Assembly (NCBI GenBank): GCA_030248135.1
Contig: JASANC010003755.1
Location: 62,001 to 126,000, forward strand
Length of the DNA stretch: 64,000 nucleotides
Direction: 5' to 3'
DNA from: Theristus sp. LFF4_11
Lineage: Eukaryota; Nematoda; Chromadorea; Monhysterida; Xyalidae
Below are positions 14,263 through 28,099 of this stretch, piece by piece. The position numbers and the translations under genes are program-made. Position 1 is the first letter of the stretch; each line of letters opens with the position of its first letter. The notes under the pieces were generated by a model. It was not told the DNA's origin. It ran no database searches and worked only from the letters and a program-made list of their open reading frames with translations.

Positions 14263-15032
14263 TACAGATGAAATCAATCGGATGCTATTTTGCCTCACCA
14301 GACAATGTCCAACAGTCCAATCAGTTATTCAGTCGCCAACCGACCTTAGAATCACTTTCGTGTCACGTGCAAAACGCTGTTGCTCGTCCACGTTTAACTT
14401 TCACATTGGCAGATTTTTTCCATTTCATGTGCCTGAGAAGTGGTTTTAATCGGAATTCACTTATTTTTTTGCGTGCATTCTGTAAGTTCTGCATCTGACC
14501 AGCGTTCTCATAATAACGATTCCGTTCTCAATTTGAAAATTACATACTACATAACCACACTGTCAAACTTGGACATCACTGTGAACTTCGCATTATTTAT
14601 TTTCATGGTTTTCAGATTAGTTTTTTTTGAAAAATTGACTAAAACCAGTTTTCTTGCCAGCAAAGCCGTTTCATCTTTCATTTCTACCCTTTCTTCGGCT
14701 GTACAAACTTATTTGATGTCCGCAATTCTTGCAGTTGTTATGCCTGGACATAAAACCAACAGAATGCTGCTCTGATAAAAAATACATTGCCAGAGAAACC
14801 AGTTTTTTTTGTGCATGAACAAACACACACATGCATTGATCTTAATCATTGTCTAACTGTCTGAATATTTTAATTTTAAAAAATTGAATCATTACAATTA
14901 CATCTATTTTTAGAAACAATCTATCTGACAAACGGCAAACTATTTTAGTTTGTAAACTCAGTGAGCGCTGTGCAGTTTATTGGGCCCATCCCAAAATGTG
15001 AGACAAGTCTCGGAAACAACGATGAAACCACG
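14263..15032. other. Unresolved spacer between divergent genes
   Basis: Contains possible upstream exons of the minus-strand gene (see previous entry), and the upstream/5' UTR region of the + strand ZP gene. A + strand 111-codon hydrophobic frame at 14440-14775 has AT-rich codon use and no start or splice context, and is not called. Confidence 0.4.
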
Positions 15033-18000
15033 ATGAACATCGTTTCTCTTTTTCTGCCGGTTGGTTTTCTCGCTTCTTTCCTTCCACAGAATCTTGCTGG
15101 AACTTGTAACTGTAACAATATAATTCCGTGATTTGGTGTGTGACTAACTGTGTCTTTGGGGCATCAACAGTTCAAACATCCCATTACATTCTGTTAAACA
15201 AACAAAGACACACACCGGAATCTTTGCACCGTTTCAGGCGTTCGTTGCGACAGTGGCAGTGCCGTACGCGCTTGGCCAGGACTTCAATCCAACACGTCAG
15301 TGCACAACACTATTATCTTTTATTTTGGTCCCGAGACTCAATGCGCGCATAGAAGGGTAAGCAGTTGCACGCACGACGCGGGAATTCAGAATTGGTAAAG
15401 TGATCCGAGTCCCCTAAATAGCGCCGGGTCATTTCGGCTGCTTTGAATTGTCACAGAAGGATTGAACCTGGTTTCCTTTCAATGTCCGCAAACGCATTCA
15501 GTCGCAGAACCGAAAAACTTGATGATACACAGCCACAGCGGTTCTGTTACAGTAGTTTCATTATCAGCCTCGTTGACCTGAGACTGACGGCGGCATGTTC
15601 AAACAAAAAACAGTAGTACAACTCACAACACAGCACAACTAAAATTGCCCAACGTTGTTCACCTTTGCATGCCAGTGCAAACGCGATGCGAGAACGGCTT
15701 CGTGAACGTGACCGTGATCACCGCGCGTCCGTTCGTCGGCATCGTCTACACGGAGGCCCGCAGGGAGCAGTGCAACTTGTACGGCGTCGGTGCGCTCTTC
15801 ACGACGTTCGTTGTGCCGCTGACCGACATCAGCCGATGCGGCCTCGTGTATCAACCGGTAGGACACGAGGCGAACCTGATGAATTGAAACAAATGGAGTT
15901 TACTGTTTTGCCAAACATTATATCACTTTCTAAACTCAATTCTCTGACTCAAATGCACGAACACACCGGAAATCTGTTTCATGTTTGACGCGGCAATTAA
16001 AAATGGCTAAAGTGACTCTAGTTGTTGAGATACGACAGTCATGTGACGATAGTAATTTTGAATTGCCGCGTATCAAGCATGAATCTAATTTCCTTTTCAT
16101 GTCGACGTGATTTGCAGAAATTGCTAGTCGCTTTCTAAAAAACATTTTGCTATTAAAGCCAGTTTTTCCAACCAGGCAATGGAGGAGTACTTCGTGATCG
16201 TGCATGTCCGCGAGCACCCCAAGATCATCCTCGACCAAGACCGCACGTTCAACGTGTCCTGCTTGCGGTCGTCGCAAAAGCGTCTCGCACTCACCCGGCA
16301 GCAGCAACACCAATTGCAGCCATTGGCTAGAAACGATCGGTAATGCTTTCAAAAAGGAACATTGCAATCAGAACAAATGACTGATCCACCAGCGCATGCA
16401 GCGCCCACACCTTCATTTGCTGCTCGCATGAAGTTCTGAATTTCACTAGATTTGAAACTACGATGAATCTCTGATTTCATTGCGTTCCAACGTTACTTTT
16501 GAAAAAGTGTCTGCCTAACGTTTCCACACATTTTCCAAATTTCATCAGGCCAATCAACGTGAGCGGTGTGAAAATGGGCGTCTTTTCGGGCGGCCAAAAG
16601 CTGCACAACACGCTGTTCGGTCATTCGTACGAGCTAAAAATCCAGAGTACAAGCAGTGAGTGTGCCTTTCATAATTGTGTTTTTAAAACTTGATGTGAAA
16701 AAACGTTTTGCTTTTCAGAAACCGATTTTGTCGTGAATGCATGCACCGGTTTCGCTGGTATGAATTACACGGTGGAGCTGAGCGACAGCAACGGGTAAAT
16801 CCGATTTGAATTTCACCATGTCAAATTTTGTTGGTTATGCACCCTTCACTCTTCACTCCATCACAGTTGTTCGCGAAGTCCGGAGCTGATGGCTAACTTC
16901 ATGTACGACCCAGTGAACGGCATCGCGTCAGCCACTCTCAAATCAATGTTCAAATTTCCCGACTACAACACGATTCACCTGCAGTGTGCCGTAACGATGT
17001 GCGACGCGCTCTGTCAAAGAGTACGTCCAATAGTAATACAAAATGCGCCAGGCCCAACGAACAGATGCCCAATGCTAGACACTCCTAACCTTTTCTTCCA
17101 AAAGAAATCAAGTGAAAAACGCTTCAACACGGTGATTTTTGAACGTCGATCACAGGTCGATTGTGACCGGCGTCGTGACGCTCCATTTCAACAGGCGCTG
17201 CCCCGACAGTCGACCGGCGATGCCCAGCATTTCACGTCGACCACGGTTCGTGTCGAAGATGTCCGAAACAGAACCGGTAACTTTTATTCAAACGACGCCA
17301 GTTTTTTTCGTTGTCACCTCCGATCCGCATTTGATTTCATTGGATTTGAATTGGTTCACTGATCGATCGACTGTTGCGTCACGCAGAGACGACGCGTCGC
17401 GAGGACTGCTCGCACGAGTACCGCTTCATGACGCTGCTGTGCGTTCTGCTGGCGTTCCTGCTGCTGTTGGCCGTCGTCACGAACGTCATATTCTGCTATC
17501 TCGGCGGCTTCATCTGCTATCGAAGCGGCGGCACAGCCGGCGGCAAGCCGGACGCCAGCGGACAGTCGAGTCCGAGCACGCAGGCGCTGAGCGACCGCGA
17601 CTTGAAGACGGTCGAGTATTTCGTGACGGACACGGTGCACAAGACACGCCCGCCGCACATCGACTCGTACCACCAGAAACTGGACGGCGTCAGTGCGTCC
17701 GATCAGACGTCGCCGGGCGTCACGAGACAGTCGTCGACGAACAACCGAGCCGGCGGAAGCAGCAACGCCAGCAACCAGTCAAACCACAACCACAACAATA
17801 GTCGCGCGACGGTTGCGAGAGCCGTCCAGCAACACCAATTACACCAGGCCTCGATGAAACCGGCGACGAACGGCACCGACCACGCGTATCACGCACACCA
17901 TCAAACGCTCTCAAACAGTAACGCCGCGCAAACGCCGCATCAACGGCGGTCGCCAGCGGCCACGTCCGGCATCACGGACGCGACGTCCTCCAATCAGCAT

Positions 18001-18180
18001 TCGCCGTGCAGCAGCGGCAACTCGAGCGCACGATCCGGTAAACTGCTGATGATGCACAACAACGCCAACCAAAGCGGCAACCAGCAGAATGCCAGCGGTG
18101 GTGGTGGCAACGCGAAAGGCAAGCTGTTCAAGAAACACGTCAATCGCGTCATAACGCCCATGGTGATGTCGCAGCATTGA
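15033..18180 (+). CDS. Zona pellucida (ZP) domain transmembrane protein, cuticlin-like
   Basis: Nine exons: 15033-15059, 15238-15295, 15676-15857, 16176-16339, 16549-16655, 16719-16794, 16867-17020, 17156-17276 and 17387-18180. Phases agree, giving 560 residues. The signal peptide is split over the first two exons (MNIVSLFLP/AFVATVAVPYALGQ). The ZP domain (~28-260) starts TRCENGFVNVTV, contains GIVYTEARREQC and FVVPLTDISRCG, and ends with the cysteine-rich subdomain CAVTMCDALCQRVDC. A basic site DRRRD at ~260-264 is where a furin-like protease could release the ectodomain. A single membrane segment (~312-336, LLCVLLAFLLLLAVVTNVIF) precedes a long Ser/Asn/His/Gln-rich cytoplasmic tail. Such proteins polymerise in apical extracellular matrix and cuticle. 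Which nematode ZP family it belongs to cannot be told from the sequence alone. Confidence 0.9.
15978..16083. mobile_element. ~106-bp hairpin MITE in ZP intron
   Basis: The ends are inverted copies of TTCATGYTTGAYRCGGCAATT, about 25 bp each, enclosing ~50 bp. It sits wholly inside the ZP gene intron 15858-16175. A half-copy of the same terminus lies in a BAG6 intron at 42818-42857, which marks it as a dispersed family rather than a local hairpin. Confidence 0.75.
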
Positions 18181-20319
18181 AAACGGTTTTCAGAAATCGT
18201 CATCACACTCCATATGTCTTTCGACCATATGTGAACGCTGAACAAGCTTTAGAATGGATTTGTTATCTGTTGATAAGTTGGAACTTTATCAAACTGTTTG
18301 ACAATTTGTATACACATGTATGTCGATGTGTGGTGCGGTGCCAGTATGTGTACGACTGACCATTTGTGTGCTTTATTCGTTTACCTCTTTGTTCTCTCTG
18401 TTGTTTTAAATTTCTATCATTGACCTTTCCAGTCTCTTAAAATTGAGCTATCGTGATGAGAAAATATTTTTCATTTGTTACCAGGACAAAAAACCGTGCA
18501 ATAAAACCAAAAGAAATGGATTTGGCGCAGTCATGGCGAACGAAATTTTGCAAACTGAATGGAGCGGGAACGTGCAAGCGGTTGTTTCACAAAAAAATTA
18601 AATGAGACGCTGGCTTGGTTTACGGTTACGTTTTGTGAATGTTGTGACGTCAGCATCCGGCTAAAATTAGGCCGCAAAACGGTCGGGGCAATGCAAGTAA
18701 AGACAATTCCGATTGCGTAAAAAACCGTTGCACCAAACCAAACAAACGTGCTGACGCAGACGGTATGTTTGAAAAGTGGTCGCGCGTTTATCAATCAGCA
18801 AACCACGTGACGGTGTTAGTTTCACAGAATCGTCCCGCAAAAAAAATAACTACTGCGTGGGATCAAATTCAATAACTTCTCATATTCACAATTTACATAA
18901 ACTGTGGGGCAGAAATTCATTTGAATTCAGGCAAGTGTTTCAGACTGTTTTTGCTGTGTTAGAAAGGAACTTAGCAATTATGAGCTTTTTCTGTCCATGA
19001 AACCACGTGGTTTTCTTGCTGTGTTCGTGGCAAACCAGTAATTTCGACACGGTCCGTTTTGAAACTACAAGGGCGAACTTCGCTTTTGAGCTTTGCAGAT
19101 GACTGCTGTTGTGAAACAGTGTACAACATTTTGTTCAATTGAGCAGAAGTTCAGTAAATAGTCAAACTTATGCAGTTCGTGTGTTAGACAGACTGTATCT
19201 GGTACGTTGATTGGCCGCAACGAGCCGGCCGGACCAATCAGAGAGCCCAATTAAAAAGCAGCCAATCAGCGAGTTGTCCGACCAAATTTACAATTGTTGA
19301 CACAATCGAAGGTCGACAGCAAATCCCTTCGCCAATAAAAAGTTGATTTCACTCACTCACAGTTTCATCAACCACAGATCAAAGATATCCAAGCACACAA
19401 CAGCAACACCACCTGACTGACTGCCAGCTCAAAACCGTTTGATCGACAACCGGTGGTCCTTCATTGATTTTATCGGGCACACCAGAAAAAAAGAGTGAAC
19501 TGAAGTTTACTTTTTCTGCAGCAGTTCGTGTTCAACTTTGACCCCGACAGCACCAAAAACACCAGGACAGCAATAATGTGCCACTATTAAATAAAAAAGT
19601 CGAATCGTGTTCCGAGTTGGCCATGCGCTGTACAACAGCTGAAATGTGCGCCGTTTTAGTGGCTGCGCTAATCTCATCTGCATTCACCGCTCCACTGACA
19701 CAAAGGAGACCGGTCTGATTTTCATTTTTTACGGCAATTGAAAGTTTCGCATGCTTTGTTCTGCGATATGAAGTGACAGGTTTAAACAAACGTGCTTTAC
19801 CATCTCAGAGCGGTGCACTGCGTCTGTCGAGGTTGAAGCGTATGCTGGAGGCTAACACTGACGCAGACGACCACGAATGGCATTTGTGCGATTTCAAAGT
19901 CTGCCTGACGCACACGGACAGTCGCTGACGCAGAAGCACCAACACAGTGCACATGTGATTCGAAATCGAAACAGTTTTCTCTCTCACGGTGTTTTAAATT
20001 GACGTGCAAAAATCATTAAAATAAATTATTCCGTCAATGACGGAACGAACGGCACATTCCATCGAAAAAATAGACGTTTCCCTGAAAGTGCACACCTCCA
20101 CAAGAACGCATTCGCTGACTCAATTTTATCGCGATAGTTGGTGCGACGCTTCTTCAACAGCTTCAACAACCAAAACCAGAGGAAAAGCAAACAACAACAA
20201 AACAATGGCGACCGCACTAAATAACCAACACCGCCAATGATGAGTGAATACTTCAAAAACCTATCATTAATGATTTATCAGCGCAATATTTCATTGCAAA
20301 CTGCATTTCTTCAACCGTT
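18181..20319. other. Intergenic spacer, no supported gene
   Basis: Holds the 3' UTR of the ZP gene (AATAAAA at ~18499) and the region 3' of S23. Minus-strand frames at 18531-18794 (one hydrophobic stretch) and 19532-20010 begin without ATG or splice context. A cluster of ATTGG/CCAAT boxes at 19209-19268 belongs to a short dispersed repeat. Confidence 0.45.
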
Positions 20320-22130
<1,811 letters not shown>

Positions 22131-23178
22131 TTTTCCAGGCCTGACGATCTGTTTGTTGCACTCGTTTCAAACTCGGTACGTCACTGACTTTAACACGATT
22201 CCAAAATCTGAAAGATAAGACTAACATAAAAAATTCAGCGCCCCTGCTAAGGGCATAGTTGTTCTAGCTGTTCCAGAGCCAGAGCTGGAGGCAGTACCAA
22301 AGGCGAAAGCAAATTTTCGAGGGGCTGCTTGCTGTCCCCCCCCCGGTGTCGTCACGACTCATGTGGGGGGGGGGCGGGGGGGGCGTGCCGAAAATTTTTC
22401 AGTGGGGGTAGTAGGGTTGTTAAAAAAACAAAAATCGTCATTTTTGTTTTTTTTTAAATTCAAAAATCAAAGTTGTGCTAAATCAATCAGGGAGTTCGAA
22501 GAACCACATATGATATGCAAGCGCCTCCGTAATGACTCCCGTATGGCGGAACTTTGGAGATTTTGTTTTGGTGACCTCAATTACCCCTTTTCCAAACCGT
22601 TACCATGCCTCTTCTAGTGTTTTGACCCCCAAAATGTCACTAATTGTCCCCAGCCCAAGTGAAAACACACATACCGGCTTGAAATTCGATCAATTCTGAT
22701 GATGTGTCGCGACGGCAGGACACGAAACGGCAACCAGACAACGTAACGCTTGCAAACGGAGCAGCTCGGACCAGTAGCGAAAGCGGGACCTCGGGTGAGG
22801 GGGGTGTTTGCCTAATTTTAGAGGGGGGGGTCAGGTGCCTTCTCGGTAAGGGGGGGGGGTGCACGGACAGCAAATTTTCCTGAGGGGGGGGGTGCACTGG
22901 CAGAAAAATTTCGTGAGGGGGGTGCACGGGATCGCACGGGTAATACCAAATTTTTGCCTTAGAAAAACACAGAAATTCTTGTAAAATACAGAATATACTG
23001 TGCAAACTGCAAACAAGCTGCTTGTTTGGTCAGAAACAACAAAACTTATGCAGGGACAGACACAAACGTAAAAAAATGCAAAAATTACGGTATTTTTGGA
23101 AAAAAATCGAGATGAGATTGACCACCGTAAGGGGGGGGGGGTGCGATCCCGTGCTTTCTCGCTGAGGGGGGTGGGGTA

Positions 23179-23878
23179 GGGTTGTTAAAAAAAACAAAAA
23201 TCGTCATTTTTGTTTTTTTTAATTTAAAAAAAAAATTCGAAAATCAAAGTTGTGCTAAATCAATCAGGGAGTCCGAAGAACCACATATGATATGCAAGCG
23301 CCTCCCGAATGACTCCCATATGACGGAACTTTGCAGATTTTGTTTTGGTGACCTCAATTACCCCTTTTCCAAACCGTCACCATGCCTCTTCTTGTGTTTT
23401 GACCTCCAAAACGTCACTAATTGTCCCCAGCTAAACTAATGCTAAAGTGAAGACAAACATACCGCCTTGAAATTCGATCAATTCTTCTGATGGTGTTGCG
23501 ACGACACGACACGAAGCAGCAAGCAACCAGACAACGTAGCGCTTGCAAACGGAGCAGCGAGCACAACGCTCTGCGAGGCGAATCGTCACCTTATCTGCAT
23601 CGGAAATGGTAGGCCAAGCTTTGGGACGCTCAAAAACTTCATCGCAGATGTTGTCGTAGCCTAAAATCAGTCGGTAAAACGGCCCAAAATCGACTGCTAA
23701 AGGTTTTACGAGGTATAATCAAAGAAAATTTTTGTTGAACTTTCGAAAAATTTTGCCAAAATTGAGGTTTTCAGAGCATATTAGAGAAAATTTTTTCGAA
23801 TTTAAAAAAAAAATCGGCATTTTTGTTTTTTTTTAATCACTTTTTTTAAAAAAAAAATTCATTTTTGTTTAACAACCC
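23179..23878. mobile_element. Element R copy 2, intact ~700-bp MITE
   Basis: A complete copy with inverted ends GGGTTGTTAAA / TTTAACAACCC, lying inside element A in the same orientation as the disrupted copy 1. Its short frames (e.g. EEPHMICKRL) also occur in copy 1, which reflects shared repeat sequence rather than a conserved protein. Confidence 0.85.
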
Positions 23879-25523
23879 TAGGGTGGGGGGAGCAGTACCG
23901 TGGGCCCAAAACAATTTTCGAAGGGGGGGTATGGTGCCGTGGGGGGGGGTGCCGACCAAAAAGTGAGGGGGGGTCCAACCTATGGTAACGTGGGACCCCC
24001 CCCATGGGGGTCCCATGAGGGGGGGGGTGCATTTTTTCAAAATTTTCTGTGGGGGTCCACCTAGGGTTAGGGGAAAAAAATCCGGATTTTTTTTTTAAAT
24101 TAAAAAAAAAATTTTTTAATTTTTTTTACAAGTTAGGTTTGTTCGAAGCGTCTCGTCGAGCTGAGTTCATCTAGACTATTTTCAGAACGATCCGGAAAAC
24201 TATAAGAGCGAAAATCGTGTTTTATTGAAATTATGTCCATTTCATAGAGGGAAAGTTGCATTTTCAACAGTAAAACAGGACAATTTTCGACGTGTACTTG
24301 AATATTGAACCGTTCTTAGTTGTTCCTGTTTAGAAAATTACCAAAATTTGACTGTGTTCAAAAATTCCTGTTTGCTGTAGCTAAGTCGGCAACCCCTGTC
24401 GACCCGGTCGCCCCCCCCAAGACACTTACTTTCAGGTTCAACCAGCTATGCTATCTGCCACATGGCGAGAGCCCACTCTTCAAATCATCGTATCGAAAAC
24501 ACGTACCATGATTTCGCGATCACGTTGCGGGCAACTGACAGACGCAAGTTTAACACGTTAGTTTAGCTCAGCACGCAAGTTTTAACATGTGGCCATGTTA
24601 TCGGGTATCTGAAAAACGGTCGTGTGATGTGGTATTAACCAACATCTCCGCTCCAATTGTTTAACAATATATCGCACAACTCCATTGTAGACCTATAACA
24701 TACGCCAATCAACAAAATATCATGTTCATCTCATGGCCTACCACCGACTGAAAAAACATGTTCTAAGTTGCAAGAAAACGATTTCTGAAACGATATTTCA
24801 ATTCAGTTAAGTCATTTCAACGCTAAAAATTGACTCTAGAAGTCATCCAAATCGAAAAACATGGAGTACGTCGGTCAAAATGACCAAATAATGACATGTA
24901 CCTAAGCACACAAAGAAGTTGGGAAGAAAATTTGGTTTGAACTTTCAAAAAATTATGCCATAAATCGAATTTTCAGAGCAAAGTAGAAGAAAAATTTTTC
25001 AAATTTTTTTTTAAGTTTGAAAAAAAAATCCAAATTTAAAAAAAAAAACAAAAAAAAATATAAAAAAATTTTTTTCAAAGCCCCCTAACCCTAGGTCCAC
25101 CCCCCCCCCACCCCCCATGATATTTTTTCGCTTAAATTTTGAAGGAAAAACGCTAAATTTTGCTGCAAAATCTTTGAAATTACAATGAAGATGGTCAAGT
25201 TATCATATATTCAGCTTATATTATGGACTTTACAGACAAAAAATCATGATTTTCGAAAAAAATTTTAGGGTGTGCAGAAAATTTTGGGGGGGGGGTCTCC
25301 GCCAGACAAAATTTCATGGGGGTATGGGGGGGGGTGTCGGCCAAATTTTCGAGGGGGGGGTGCCCGGTTTTAGGGGGGGTTGCACGGTGCCCCCCCACCC
25401 CCCCCCCACCCGACGGTCTCTGGTGCTCTGGGGGGGGTGTACCCCCCCACCCCCCCCGCCCACGGTACGGGGGGGGTCTAGTACCCGTGTCGAGGTAAAG
25501 GGGGGGGAGGGGGGTCCACGGGG

Positions 25524-27453
25524 GCATTGATAAAACTACAGACCCGCACCCGACCCGACCCGATAAAAATTGTGTGATAAAACTACAGACCCGATGTCGG
25601 GTCGGGTCCAGGCCAGAAAAGCGTTGATAAAACTACAGACCCGATGTTTTTGAAAAAATGATCAAAATTTGAAAAAAAATCAAAAAAATAAAATTGGCCT
25701 AAAATCGGTCTAAATGAACCTAATTGGCTGGAAACAGGTTGCAAATCTAAAAAATGTTTTTGCTTGGCGGGAAATTCAAAGATTGAATCAAAACGTGTCT
25801 GGTCACGGTCAGTTTTGTTTGCTTCACGCGGCTGATGTTACAAGTTCCATATATGAGGGTGTTGCTCTGCGAGTAACAAATCATATGGGCTCGTATTGGC
25901 TGCTCATGTTATCGATTTCCCAGCGTGCATGAGCGTCGACTCAGGATTTAGGATTTCCTGGATTTCACGCTTTCACTATTGTTACTGCACGCGGCTGATG
26001 TTACACGTTTCGTATATGATAGAGTGTGGCTATGCGAGATACAACACACGACACACAATCTGATGGACATTTTGCACAAAAAGCGATAATCGCAATCCAC
26101 ATGCACCAATGCACAGCAAAAGCCCTGCACAGTACAGCATTGTCGTGTTGTTGCTCGCATAGCCACACTCTGTCATATACGAAACGTGTAACATCAGCCG
26201 CATGCAGCAACAATAATGAACGCGTGAAATCCAGGAAATCCTGATTCGATATTCGACGCTCATGCACGTTGGGAAATCGATAACATGAGCAGCCAACAAG
26301 AGCCCAGAACTGCCGTGTATTTTTGTTACTCGCAGAGCCACACCCTCATATATGGAACTTGTAACATCAGCCGCGTGAAGCAAACAACCTGACCGTGACC
26401 AGACACGTTTTGATTCAATCTTTGAATTTCCCGCCAAGCAAAAACATTTTTTAGATTTGCAACCTGTTTCCAGCCAATTAGGTTCATTTAGACCGATTTT
26501 AGGCCAATTTTATTTTTTTGATTTTTTTTTTCAAATTTTGATCATTTTTTCAAAAACATCGGGTCTGTAGTTTTATCAATCAGTAGCGAAAGTGCGGGGG
26601 GGTGGGGGGGGGGGTCCACCCCCCCCCCCCTCAGCCGAAAATCCTGCCCGTGCACGGGCAGATACCCGTGTACCCCCCTCCCCCCTTTACCTCGACACGG
26701 GTACTAGACTCCCCCCACCCCCCCCCTCCGCGAGAAAACACGGGATCGCACCCCCCCCCTCACGGTGGTCAATCTCAACTCAATTTTTTCCAAAAATACC
26801 GTAATTTTTGCATTTTTCTTGACGTTTGTGTCTGTCCCTGGATTTGTATACATACTTAAAAGTGATTTTTTTGATTTCTGATAAATGGTTGCTTGCAATG
26901 AGTCGTTGTAGGTTCCTAATCCTAATCCTAATCCTAATCCTAAGCCAAGCCTTTTTTATAAGGTGAAAATGATCAATTTAGTTTTTGCATTTTTTTCTTT
27001 CCTGTGTTAAAGGGCAGGGGCCACCGCTACTGCACATGCACCTGTTTTAATAATGATGCATTACGCTGTCCCTGCATATATTTTGTTGTTTCTGACCAAA
27101 CAAGCAGCTTCTTTGCACAAAATATTCTGTATTTTACAAGAAGTTCTGTGTTTTTCTGAGGCAAAAATTTGGTATTACCCGTGCGATCCCGTGCACCCCC
27201 CCCCTCACGAAATTTTTCTGCCAGTGCACCCCCCCTCAGGAAAATTTGCTGCCCGTGCACCCCCCCTCACCGAGAAGGCACCTGACCCCCCCCTCTAAAA
27301 TTAGGCAAACACCCCCCCCTCACCCGAGGTCCCGCTTTCGCTACTGTTATCAATGCTTTTCTGGTCTAGACCAGACCCGACATCGGGTCTGTAGTTTTAT
27401 CACACAATTTTTATCGGGTCGGGTCGGGTGCGGGTCTGTAGTTTTATCAATGC
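25524..27453. mobile_element. Foldback element, ~1.16 kb before insertion of element B
   Basis: The ends are GCATTGATAAAACTACAG and its inverse CTGTAGTTTTATCAATGC. The left arm 25524 to ~26049 is the reverse complement, with few differences, of ~26160-26580 plus 27347-27453. Only ~110 bp at the centre (around 26050-26160) is single-copy. Subterminal repeats GACCCGACCCG occur at both ends. Element B has inserted in the right arm. Confidence 0.85.
26581..27346. mobile_element. Element B, hAT-like 766-bp insertion with 8-bp duplication
   Basis: Ends CAGTAGCGAAAGTG and CGCTTTCGCTACTG, flanked by TTATCAAT at 26573-26580 and 27347-27354. It has the same terminal sequence as element A, so it belongs to the same family. 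The interior is mostly G/C homopolymer blocks and an AT-rich segment that also occurs inverted at ~23040-23170. It includes a TAATCC run at 26919-26941. Confidence 0.88.
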
Positions 27454-27894
27454 CCGGTCCACGGGTATCTGCCCGTGCACGGGCAGGATTTTCGGCTAAG
27501 GGGGATGGTGGACCCCCCCCCCCCCACGGCCCCACCCCCCCCCCCCGCACTTTCGCTACTGGCTCGGACGCTCAAACTTAGATTGCGAGGCGAATCGTCA
27601 CCTTATCTGCATCGGAAATGGTAAGCCAACCTTTGGGACGCTCAAAAACTTCATCGCAGATGTTGTTGAAGCCTGAAATCAGTCGGTAAAACGGAAACGG
27701 TCCAAAATCGACTGCTAAAGGTTTTACGAGGTAATATCAAAGTAAAATTTTTGTTGAACTTTTGAAAAATTGTGCCAAAATTGAGGTTTTCAGAGCATAT
27801 TAGAGGAAAATTTTTCGAATTTTTTTTTAAATTGGCATTTTTGTTTTTTTTTAAATTACTTAAAAAAAAATTTTGATTTTTGTTTAACAACCCC

Positions 27895-27934
27895 AGGTGG
27901 ACCCCCCCACCCCCCCCCCGCACTTTCGCTACTG
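27895..27934. mobile_element. Right terminus of a third A/B-family element
   Basis: A C-rich block ending GCACTTTCGCTACTG, the same right end as elements A and B, immediately 3' of element R copy 1. No matching left end or duplication of the following octamer GCTGTGTT was found within the window, so this copy is truncated or the left end has diverged. Confidence 0.55.
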
Positions 27935-28099
27935 GCTGTGTTTGCACCGGTTGTTACTCACAAAAATGAGCGGCTTTATTCTTTCAGCACCCTGGTTGAC
28001 CAAAATCAATCAAATTCAGACATTTTGGTTTTGACTTTTGTTTGGATCCGATTCTGGAAATTCGGCTGTGTTTCGGTTCATTCACTGCCATCGATCAAA

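Larger units (their letters stand above)
22772..27561. mobile_element. Element A, hAT-like 4.8-kb insertion with 8-bp duplication
   Basis: Begins CAGTAGCGAAAGCGGG and ends GCACTTTCGCTACTG. It is flanked on both sides by the same octamer GCTCGGAC (22764-22771 and 27562-27569). An 8-bp target duplication and CA..TG ends are characteristic of the hAT superfamily. The interior has no transposase frame and consists of G-run blocks plus other elements, so A is non-autonomous. The undisrupted copy of its target at 23179-23878 shows the uninterrupted target sequence. Confidence 0.85.
22414..27893. mobile_element. Element R copy 1, ~690-bp MITE split by a 4.8-kb insertion
   Basis: Terminal inverted repeats GGGTTGTTAAA at 22414 and TTTAACAACCC ending at 27893. 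The left half (22414-22771) and right half (27562-27893) match a complete copy at 23179-23878 almost throughout, including the string GCGAGGCGAATCGTCACC in the right half. It carries no transposase. It is interrupted by element A (22772-27561). Confidence 0.8.

Noticed and set aside
22640..27581. Proline- and glycine-rich frames (PPPP..., GGGG...) suggesting a structural protein
   Set aside because: They translate G/C homopolymer blocks within nested transposons, with no splice signals or codon bias.
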